Shown here: positions 17,593-25,046 of the stretch, one piece after another
How positions within the stretch are numbered: position 1 is the stretch's first letter
Layout: the number at the start of each line of letters is the position of its first letter
Source: Pseudomonadota bacterium
GTDB taxonomy: Bacteria; Pseudomonadota; Alphaproteobacteria; Sphingomonadales; Sphingomonadaceae
NCBI GenBank assembly: GCA_023390415.1
Contig: JAEWCW010000057.1
Coordinates: 1-55,144, forward strand
DNA: 55,144 nucleotides
Reading direction: 5' to 3'
The notes under the pieces: generated by a model
Database searches by the model: none
Told to the model about the DNA's origin: nothing
Seen by the model: only the letters and a program-made list of their open reading frames with translations
Made by a program: the position numbers and the translations under genes

Positions 17593-17926
17593 TCCCGCCG
17601 ATCCCCAGGCGGGAGATGCGGTCGCCTTCACCGCCCCGCTCAGCGTCTGGCGGACCGAAGGCTATGGCGACATCTTCTACATCCGGATTTCAGGCGCCGC
17701 CGGAGAGGCGATCAGCGGCTATGAGCTGATGCGGCGCCTCGAGCTCGGCAAAAGGCGCGGCTTCGGCTCGGTCCGGGTCGAGGCGCGGATCGGCGGCAGC
17801 GTCTGGCGCACCTCGGTCTTCCCGCCCAAGGACGGCGGCTGGTTCCTTCCGGTCAAGAAGGTCATCGCCCGCACCGAGCATCTCTCGGAGAATGACGCCG
17901 TCCAGGTGTCGCTGCAGCTTCTTTAG
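17591..17926 (+). CDS. DUF1905 domain protein lacking a visible start codon
   Basis: From 17591 the frame reads DPADPQAGDAVAFTAPLSVW, then YIRISGAAGEAI, RGFGSVRVEARIGGSVWRTS and GGWFLPVKKVIARTE, ending VSLQLL. This is a complete DUF1905 (AF2212-like) small beta-barrel domain of about 105 residues, function unknown. No ATG, GTG or TTG lies in frame between the cpdR stop and the conserved core. The nearest in-frame start, TTG at 17459, is deep inside cpdR. The phase is +1 relative to cpdR, and the junction CTC TGA T resembles a +1 slip site, with a hairpin CCCGCC/GGCGGG (17594-17599 with 17608-17613) immediately downstream. Options are a +1 frameshift fusion to CpdR, a non-standard start, or a sequence error. 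The coordinates begin at the first codon after the putative slip. Confidence 0.7.
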   Translation, partial: DPADPQAGDAVAFTAPLSVWRTEGYGDIFYIRISGAAGEAISGYELMRRLELGKRRGFGSVRVEARIGGSVWRTSVFPPKDGGWFLPVKKVIARTEHLSENDAVQVSLQLL

Positions 17927-18017
17927 GTCGCCTGCTCGGGCGGGGTTGCGCGGGCCTCGGCCGCTCGCTAGAGAACCGCCACCAACCCCCGCCGGGACCC
18001 GGGCGGGCGGCATGTGT

Positions 18018-18092
18018 GGGCGTGTAGCTCAGTGGTAGAGCACTGTGTTGACATCGCAGGGGTCGCAAGTTCAATCCTTGCCACGCCCACCA
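18018..18092 (+). tRNA. tRNA-Val (anticodon GAC)
   Basis: A full cloverleaf can be drawn over 75 bases. The acceptor stem is GGGCGTG/CACGCCC with discriminator A and encoded CCA (18090-18092). The D-arm is GCTC/GAGC. The anticodon stem CTGTG/CGCAG encloses the loop TTGACAT, so the anticodon is GAC (valine). The T-arm is GCAAG/CTTGC with loop TTCAATC. A T-run (18093-18097) follows directly. The flanks 17927-18017 and 18098-18187 hold nothing else that I can support. Confidence 0.97.
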
Positions 18093-18187
18093 TTTTTCCT
18101 TTGTCTCATAGCGAGTTGAGCCGCGCGCGCGGCGCCGGCGGACATTCCGGCGCGGTCGCGGGTTGAGGGCCTGAGAGGAGTCCTCGG

Positions 18188-18370
18188 ATGGCCAGCCAGC
18201 CCGAAATCGCACCGCCCGACACCGACCAGCCGCAGTCGCCGCCCGAGATGCCGCCGCCCGAGGCGCCGTCGGAGGCGCCGTCCTTCGAGCCGCCCGAGAT
18301 CGTCCCCGACGGGCCGGACCGCGACGTGCCCGAGCCGGGGCTGCCGGAAACGCCGCCGCCGCCTGATTGA
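18188..18370 (+). CDS. Proline-rich acidic mini-protein
   Basis: The 60-residue product is almost entirely Pro, Glu, Asp, Ala and Ser, with repeated PPE/PPP blocks (PPEMPPPEAPSEAPSFEPPE), and is certainly disordered. GAGAGGAG lies about ten bases before the ATG, which supports translation. There is no signal peptide. I do not recognise it; low-complexity proteins of this type are hard to assign. It lies between tRNA-Val and the convergent fghA gene, eleven bases from the stop of the latter. It could be a chance reading frame in GC-rich DNA, but the ribosome-binding site argues against that. Confidence 0.5.
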   Translation: MASQPEIAPPDTDQPQSPPEMPPPEAPSEAPSFEPPEIVPDGPDRDVPEPGLPETPPPPD

Positions 18371-18381
18371 GCGACCGGCTA

Positions 18382-19233
18382 TCAGCCGTTCAGGCGCTCC
18401 GCGTGCCAGCGCAAATGATCCGCCATGAAGGTCGAGATGAAATAATAGCTGTGGTCGTAGCCTGGCTGCATCCGCAGGGTGAGGTCGATCCCGCCGCGGG
18501 CGCAGGCGGCGGCGAGGAGTTCGGGCCGGAGCTGCTCGTCCAGGAAGCTGTCGGTATCGCCCTGATCGACGAGCAGGGCGTCGATTCGGGCGCCGTCCTC
18601 GATCAAGGCGACGGCGTCGTGCTGGCGCCACAGCTCGCGGCGGTCGCCGAGATAGCGGGAGAAGGCCTTCTCGCCCCACGGCACCCGGCTCGGCGCGACG
18701 ATCGGCGCGAAGGCGGAGACGCTGCGGTAGCGGCCGGGGTGGCGGAGAGCGAGGGTGAAGGCGCCGTGGCCGCCCATCGAATGGCCGGTGATCGCTTGCC
18801 TCTCCATGTCGGCGGGGAAGTGCGCGGCGACCAGCTCGGGGAGCTCGGCGGCGACATAGCTCTCCATCCGGTAGTTTTCGTCGAAGGGCGGCTGGAGCGC
18901 GTCGAGGTAGAAGCCGGCGCCCTGACCGAAATCGTAGCTGTCTTCGTCGGGGACGCCGAGGCCGCGCGGGCTCGTGTCTGGCGCGACCAGGATCAGGCCG
19001 AGCTCGGCGCAGGCGCGGCGATATTCGCCTTTCTCCATGACGTTGGCGTGGGTGCAGGTGAGGCCCGAGAGGAACCAGACGACGGGCAGCGTCTCGCCCT
19101 CCGCCAGCGCCTCGGCCTGGGGCGGGAGATAGACGGCGAAGGTCATCGGCGTCTTGGTCTCGCGGCTGTCGTGCCGGTAGACGCCCTGGACGCCGCCATG
19201 GCTCTTCCAGGTGGAGATGGTTTCGAGGGTCAT
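18382..19233 (-). CDS. fghA: S-formylglutathione hydrolase
   Basis: This serine esterase of 283 residues hydrolyses S-formylglutathione to formate and glutathione, the second step of formaldehyde detoxification. Typical motifs are LSGLTCTHANVMEKG near 55-69, the nucleophile S152 in TGHSMGGHGA, the acid in DQGDTDSF and the His in YDHSYYFISTFMADH. I start it at 19233 (MTLETISTWKSHGG); the frame is open further upstream but only as a shadow of the next gene. It follows the formaldehyde dehydrogenase gene by 11 bases and is the last gene of the long minus-strand operon that begins at 27334. Confidence 0.96.
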   Translation of the reverse strand: MTLETISTWKSHGGVQGVYRHDSRETKTPMTFAVYLPPQAEALAEGETLPVVWFLSGLTCTHANVMEKGEYRRACAELGLILVAPDTSPRGLGVPDEDSYDFGQGAGFYLDALQPPFDENYRMESYVAAELPELVAAHFPADMERQAITGHSMGGHGAFTLALRHPGRYRSVSAFAPIVAPSRVPWGEKAFSRYLGDRRELWRQHDAVALIEDGARIDALLVDQGDTDSFLDEQLRPELLAAACARGGIDLTLRMQPGYDHSYYFISTFMADHLRWHAERLNG

Positions 19234-19244
19234 GTCCACTTGCC

Positions 19245-20360
<1,116 letters not shown>

Positions 20361-20361
20361 T

Positions 20362-21972
20362 TCATCCTTGCCTGGGCGTGCCCTGCTTGAGCGCGAAGCG
20401 CTGTAGCTTGCCGGTGGCGGTCTTGGGTAGCGATTCGACGAACTCGACGTCGCGCGGGTATTTATACGGGGCGATCACCGCCTTCACATGGCTTTGGAGG
20501 TCGGCGGCGACGCCGGCATCGGGGAAGTAGCCGGGCGCGAGCACGACGAAGGCCTTCACCCTCTGCCCGCGCTCCTCGCAGGGCGCGCCGACCACCGCGC
20601 ATTCCTGCACCGCCGGGTGGGCGTAGAGGGCATTTTCCACCTCCGGCGCGGCGATATTGTAGCCGGCGGAGATGATCATGTCGTCGGAGCGGGCGAGGTA
20701 CCAGAAATAGCCCTCTTCGTCCTTGCGGTAGGTGTCGCCGGTGACGTTCCAGCCGTTGTGGACGTAGGCGGTCTGGCGCTCGTCGTCGAAATAGCGGCAG
20801 CCGGTGGGGCCTTTGACGGCGAGGCGGCCGGTCCCGGTCTCCATCGGCCGGCCATCATCGTCCAGAACGGTCGCAACATAGCCAGGCACCGCCTTGCCGG
20901 TCGCGCCGGGGCGGATGTCTTCGCCCGAGGCGGAGATGAAGATGTGCATCATCTCGGTCGCGCCGATGCCGTCGACGATGCGGAGGCCGGTCGCCTCGTG
21001 CCAGGCGTGCCAGGTCGGGGCGGGGAGATGCTCGCCGGCCGAGACGCAAGTCTTCAGCGTGGAGATGTCGTGGTCGGCGAGCAGTCCCAGCATCGCCTTG
21101 TAGGCGGTGGGGGCGGTGGCGAGGTTGGTGACTCCGAACTTCTGCACGGCCTCCAGCAAAGGCTTCGGCCCGGGCTGCTCGATCGTCACCGCGGCACCGC
21201 CGAAGCGCCAGGGGAAGATGAGGAGCATGCCGAGCCCGAAGGTGAAGGCCACTGGCGCCGAGCAGGCCCAGCGCGTGCCGGCCTCCGGCTTCAGCACGTG
21301 GCGCGCGAAGCTGTCGGCCGGGGCGAGCACGTCGCGGTGGAAGTGGACGCAGCCCTTGGGCTTGCCGGTCGTGCCGGAGGTGAAGGCGATCAGGGCGACG
21401 TCGTCGCGGTGGGTCTCCACGGCCGCGAAGCCTGGCGCGGCGGCGCGGGCGCGGGTCTCGAGCGCGCCCTGGCCGTAATCGCCGTCATAGGTGAGCGTCG
21501 AGCGGACCGTTCCGGCCTGTACGGCGCCCTGGCGGAAATCGCCGATGAAGCGGCTGTCGACGATGGCGTGGCTGACCTCAGCCCGCTCGAGGATGGTCGC
21601 GATCTCGCCGGGCCGAAGCACCGGCATGGTCGCGACGACGATCCCGCCGGCCTTGAGGATCCCGAGCCAGGCGGCGAACATGGTCGCCGAGTTCGGCCCG
21701 CGCAGGAACACGCGGTTGCCTGGGACGAGGCCTTCCTCCTCGACGAGGATGCGCGCGATCCTGTCGGAGAGGTCCGCCATCTCGCCATAGGTCCAGCGCC
21801 CGTGATCGTTGATCACGGCGAGCGTATCGGGATCGCCCTTGTCGATCAGCTCGACCGCGGCGTTGAGCCGCTCGGGATATTGAAGCTCTGGCAGGTCGAA
21901 CAGGAATTCGGGCTGAAGCTCGGGCGACGGCAGTCGGTCGCGGACGAAGCCGTCGAGATGAGCGCTCGTCAT
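20362..21972 (-). CDS. 2-aminobenzoate-CoA ligase (benzoate-CoA ligase family)
   Basis: This 536-residue member of the AMP-forming acyl-CoA synthetases activates an aromatic acid to its CoA thioester with ATP. The AMP-binding core is TSGTTGKPKG at 199-208; IDGIGATEM-type (IVDGIGATEMMHIF), GDTYRKDEEGYFWYLARSDD and the C-terminal PKTATGKLQRF are also present. Aromatic acid ligases of the benzoate/2-aminobenzoate group share this length and the motif YNIAAPEVENAL. The specific substrate is inferred from the operon, which holds the bifunctional 2-aminobenzoyl-CoA monooxygenase/reductase. Its start overlaps the stop of the RidA-like gene by four bases. Alternative substrates are salicylate or benzoate. 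Confidence 0.85.
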   Translation of the reverse strand: MTSAHLDGFVRDRLPSPELQPEFLFDLPELQYPERLNAAVELIDKGDPDTLAVINDHGRWTYGEMADLSDRIARILVEEEGLVPGNRVFLRGPNSATMFAAWLGILKAGGIVVATMPVLRPGEIATILERAEVSHAIVDSRFIGDFRQGAVQAGTVRSTLTYDGDYGQGALETRARAAAPGFAAVETHRDDVALIAFTSGTTGKPKGCVHFHRDVLAPADSFARHVLKPEAGTRWACSAPVAFTFGLGMLLIFPWRFGGAAVTIEQPGPKPLLEAVQKFGVTNLATAPTAYKAMLGLLADHDISTLKTCVSAGEHLPAPTWHAWHEATGLRIVDGIGATEMMHIFISASGEDIRPGATGKAVPGYVATVLDDDGRPMETGTGRLAVKGPTGCRYFDDERQTAYVHNGWNVTGDTYRKDEEGYFWYLARSDDMIISAGYNIAAPEVENALYAHPAVQECAVVGAPCEERGQRVKAFVVLAPGYFPDAGVAADLQSHVKAVIAPYKYPRDVEFVESLPKTATGKLQRFALKQGTPRQG

Positions 21973-22361
21973 TCGGGCACCATCGCGATCGTCTCGATCT
22001 CGATCTTGGAGTCGGGCTCGACCAGGCCGGTCACGCCGACCACCGCCATGGCTGGGAAATTGCGGCCCATCGTCTCACGCCAGACCGCGCCGATCTCGGC
22101 CAGCGACGCGCGATATTCGTCGAGATCGGTAACATAGCACGTCATCCGCACGACATGCTCGGGACCGGCGCCGTCCTCGGCGAGGATGGCGAGCGTGTTG
22201 GCGAGCACCTGGCGGAGCTGGCCGGCGAGATCGGGCGCGACGATCCGCTCCTCCGCGTCCCAGCCGATCACGCCGGCGGTGTGGATGGTCCGGCCGGACG
22301 TCGAAATCCCGTTCGAATAGCCCTTGGGCCGCGGCCAGCCCGGGGGAAGCAGCGCCCTCAT
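21969..22361 (-). CDS. RidA-like protein (YjgF/YER057c/UK114 family) without the catalytic arginine
   Basis: The 130-residue protein has the RidA fold: GYSNGISTSGRTIHTAGVIGWD, QVLANTLAILAEDGAG, RMTCYVTDLDEY, FPAMAVVGVTGL and IEIETIAMV. RidA proteins deaminate reactive enamines and imines, and related ones act as 2-aminomuconate deaminase. In the active members an Arg follows Y/F-P-T; here the segment reads FPAMAVVGV, with Met in its place, while the Glu of IEIETIA is kept. It may thus be one of the Rid subgroups with another chemistry. In this operon it is placed to release ammonia from an amino-cyclohexene CoA intermediate (inference). It overlaps both neighbours by four bases. Confidence 0.82.
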   Translation of the reverse strand: MRALLPPGWPRPKGYSNGISTSGRTIHTAGVIGWDAEERIVAPDLAGQLRQVLANTLAILAEDGAGPEHVVRMTCYVTDLDEYRASLAEIGAVWRETMGRNFPAMAVVGVTGLVEPDSKIEIETIAMVPE

Positions 22362-23500
22362 CCGCGATAGTCCGCGAGATGGTGGCGGGCGATGACGACC
22401 TTCTGCACTTCGGACGCTCCCTCATAGATCCTGAGCGCGCGGATCTCGCGGTAAAGCCGCTCGACCGCGACGCCGCGCGTGACCCCGAGGCCGCCGAACA
22501 GCTGCACCGCCTTGTCGATGACGCTCTGCGCGCTGTCGGTGGCGTGGAGCTTGGCGAGCGCCGCCTCGCGGCTGTTGCGCTGGCCCTTCACGTCGCGGAG
22601 CCAGGCGGCGCGGTAGATCAGAAGCGCTGAAGTATCGACGTCGAGCACCATCTCTGCGAGCTTGGACTGGGTGATCGCATTGTCGGCGAGCGTGCCGTCG
22701 CCGAGCTTGCGCTCCAGCGCGCGCTTCGTGGCCTCGTCCAGCGCGCGGCGGGCGAAGCCGAGCGCGGCCGCGCCGACCGTGGTCCGGAACACGTCGAGGG
22801 TCGCCATCGCCTGCGCGAAGCCGCGGCCGCGCTCGCCGAGCAGGGCATCGGCGGGCAGGCGCATGTCGGTGAAGCGCAGGGTCGCCAGCGGGTGCGGGGC
22901 AATCACCTCGATCCGCTCGCTGTCGTCGAGCCCCGGCGTGCCGCGGTCGACGATGAAAGCCGAGATGCCCTTCGATCCAGGCCCCTCGCCGGTGCGGGCG
23001 AACAGCACGTAGAAATCGGCGATGCCGCCATTGGAAATATAGGTCTTGGCCCCGTTGATGACGAAACCGCCGTCACGCTCCTCGGCGACCGTCTCGATCG
23101 AGGCGACGTCGGAGCCCGAACCCGGCTCGGTGAGCGCAAAGGCCGCGATCTTCTCGCCCCGCGCGACGGCCGGCAGATAGGCCGCCTTCTGCGCCTCGCT
23201 CCCGAACAACGAGATCGCGCCCGATCCGAGCCCCTGCATCGCAAATGCAAAGTCGGCGAGGCCGCTGTGTCGCGCGAGGGTCTCGCGGATCAGGGCGAGG
23301 GTGCGGACGTCGATCTCCGGTACGCAATGGTGCAGCCAGCCGCCGCCGCCGAGCTTGCGGACGAGGGCGCGGCAGGCCGCATTGACGTTCGTCGGCTCCT
23401 CGTCGGCCAGTTCCCGCTCTGACCAGCGTTCGAGCTCATCGGCAAGCGCGCGATGCCGGTCCTCGAAAAACGGCCATTCAAGAAACGCGCGATCCGCCAT
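22358..23500 (-). CDS. Acyl-CoA dehydrogenase
   Basis: This flavoprotein of 380 residues introduces a double bond next to the CoA thioester and passes electrons to ETF. The N-terminal helical part is followed by FALTEPGSGSDVASIETVAE, GAKTYISNGGIADFYV and the FAD-binding C-terminal half (QLFGGLGVTRGVAVERLYRE). The catalytic base is E360 in IYEGASEVQK. Within the anthranilate operon it would act on an alicyclic CoA product after ring reduction. Its start shares one base with the stop of the crotonase gene (TGATG), and its stop overlaps the RidA-like start. No defects are seen. Confidence 0.9.
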   Translation of the reverse strand: MADRAFLEWPFFEDRHRALADELERWSERELADEEPTNVNAACRALVRKLGGGGWLHHCVPEIDVRTLALIRETLARHSGLADFAFAMQGLGSGAISLFGSEAQKAAYLPAVARGEKIAAFALTEPGSGSDVASIETVAEERDGGFVINGAKTYISNGGIADFYVLFARTGEGPGSKGISAFIVDRGTPGLDDSERIEVIAPHPLATLRFTDMRLPADALLGERGRGFAQAMATLDVFRTTVGAAALGFARRALDEATKRALERKLGDGTLADNAITQSKLAEMVLDVDTSALLIYRAAWLRDVKGQRNSREAALAKLHATDSAQSVIDKAVQLFGGLGVTRGVAVERLYREIRALRIYEGASEVQKVVIARHHLADYRG

Positions 23501-24312
23501 CAGTCACCCTTGAACTCCGGGGCCTTCTTGCCGGCGGCGAAGGCTTCGAAGGCGCGTTTGAAGTCGTTGGTGGCCATGCAGATCGCCTGGGCCTGGGCCT
23601 CCATCTCGATGGCGGTCTCCAGGCTGACATTCCATTCTTGATTGAGCTGGGTCTTGGTGATTCCGTGGGCAAAGGTCGGGCCCTGTGCGAGGCTCTGCGC
23701 CAGCGCCTGGGCTTCGGCGAGGAGGTCGTCGCGGGGGACGAGGCGGTTGTGGAAGCCCCAGCTTTCGCCTTCCTCCGCGGTCATCATCCGGCCGGTGAAC
23801 AGAAGCTCCGCCGCCCGGCCCTGGCCGATGATGCGGGGGAGGATCGCGCAGGCGCCCATGTCGCAGCCGGCGAGGCCGACGCGGGTGAAGAGGAAGGCGG
23901 TCTTGGCCTCCGGGGTGGCGAGGCGGAGGTCCGAGGCCATCGCGACGATCGCGCCGGCGCCGACGCAGATGCCGTCAATCGCGGCGATAATAGGCTGCGG
24001 GCAGGCGCGCATAGCCTTGACCAGATCGCCGGTCATCCGGGTGAAATCGAGCAAAGCGGGCATGCCCATCTTCGTGAGCGGGCCGATGATCTCGTGGACG
24101 TCGCCGCCGGACGAGAAATTGCCGCCCGCTCCGGCGATCGCGACGCCCTTTACGTCGCGGGCGTAGACCAGCGCGCGGAAGGTGTCGCGGAGCTCAGCAT
24201 AGGATTCGAAGGTGAGGGGATTCTTGCGCTCCGGCCGGTTCAGGGTGACGGTCGCGACTCCGTCCTCGAAGGCCCAGCGGAAATGGTCGGGAGTGAAAGT
24301 CTCGGGGTTCAT
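23500..24312 (-). CDS. Enoyl-CoA hydratase/isomerase (crotonase) of the aromatic operon
   Basis: The 270-residue crotonase-fold protein shows the two oxyanion-hole segments: GAGGNFSSGGDVHEIIG near 69-85 and DGICVGAGAIVAMASDLRLA. The usual Glu pair of hydratases is not obvious: where PE-x-K-L-G is common, this protein has FLFTRVGLAGCDMGA. It may therefore be a ring hydrolase or isomerase rather than a simple hydratase. Position in the 2-aminobenzoyl-CoA cluster suggests it opens or hydrates the reduced ring. The stop of this gene and the start of the acyl-CoA dehydrogenase gene overlap, as do this gene's start and the SDR stop. Confidence 0.87.
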   Translation of the reverse strand: MNPETFTPDHFRWAFEDGVATVTLNRPERKNPLTFESYAELRDTFRALVYARDVKGVAIAGAGGNFSSGGDVHEIIGPLTKMGMPALLDFTRMTGDLVKAMRACPQPIIAAIDGICVGAGAIVAMASDLRLATPEAKTAFLFTRVGLAGCDMGACAILPRIIGQGRAAELLFTGRMMTAEEGESWGFHNRLVPRDDLLAEAQALAQSLAQGPTFAHGITKTQLNQEWNVSLETAIEMEAQAQAICMATNDFKRAFEAFAAGKKAPEFKGD

Positions 24313-25046
24313 GCGATCTCCAGGGCCTCACCGTTCCTCTCCGAGCGGACGAGGTCAAGCACCGCGGCGGCGACCTCCTCCGGCGCGATCAGCCGGCCGG
24401 AGGGATTGAGCCGGGCGAGCTCGGCGCGCGCTTCGGCCTCGCTCCGGCCGGTCTTGGCCGTGATATTGGCCACGGACTGGACCGTCATGTCGCTGTCGAC
24501 GAAGCCCGGGCAGACCGCGTTCACGCGCAGCTTGGTCGCGGCATATTCGGCGGCGAGGGCGCGGGTGAGGCCGATCGCGCCGTGCTTGGCGGCGATATAG
24601 GGCGAGGCGTAAGCGAAGCCGTGGAGCCCGGCCATCGACGCGACGGTGACGATCCGTCCCGCATCGGCGGCGAGCAGGTCCGGGAGCGCGGCCTGGCAGC
24701 AATGGAACATGCCGTCGAGATTGACCGCGAGCATGTCGCGCCAGAGCTGCTCGCTGACCTTGCCGAAGGGCATGCCCGCAGCGGCGCCGGCATTGGCGAC
24801 GAGGATCGAGATCGGGCCCTGCGCCTCGCGGGCGAGGGCGAAGGCGCGGTCGACCTGGGCGCGGTCAGTGACGTCGGCGGGGGCGACGAGCGCATCGAAA
24901 TCGCCCGAGGCCACTTCCTCCAGTTTCTCCCGTCTGCGCCCGACCAGGGTCAGCTTCACGCCCTCCGCGGCGAGGGCGCGGGCGATGGCCGCACCGATTC
25001 CGGTGCCGCCGCCGGTAACGATTGCGTGATGGCCGGCGAGGCTCAT
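24309..25046 (-). CDS. Short-chain dehydrogenase (3-hydroxyacyl-CoA dehydrogenase-like) of the aromatic operon
   Basis: I start this gene at 25046 (MSLAGHHAIVTGGGTGIGA), where ATGA overlaps the stop of the monooxygenase gene; the product has 245 residues. The NAD(P) site TGGGTGIGAAIARALAAEG, the NAG motif VANAGAAAG, Ser in VTVASMAGLHG and YIAAKHGAIGL are complete. It probably oxidises a hydroxy group of a CoA-bound intermediate or reduces a ring ketone. The last residues (NGEALEIA) match the usual end of the fold. The frame remains open upstream only as shadow of the previous gene. Confidence 0.9.
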   Translation of the reverse strand: MSLAGHHAIVTGGGTGIGAAIARALAAEGVKLTLVGRRREKLEEVASGDFDALVAPADVTDRAQVDRAFALAREAQGPISILVANAGAAAGMPFGKVSEQLWRDMLAVNLDGMFHCCQAALPDLLAADAGRIVTVASMAGLHGFAYASPYIAAKHGAIGLTRALAAEYAATKLRVNAVCPGFVDSDMTVQSVANITAKTGRSEAEARAELARLNPSGRLIAPEEVAAAVLDLVRSERNGEALEIA

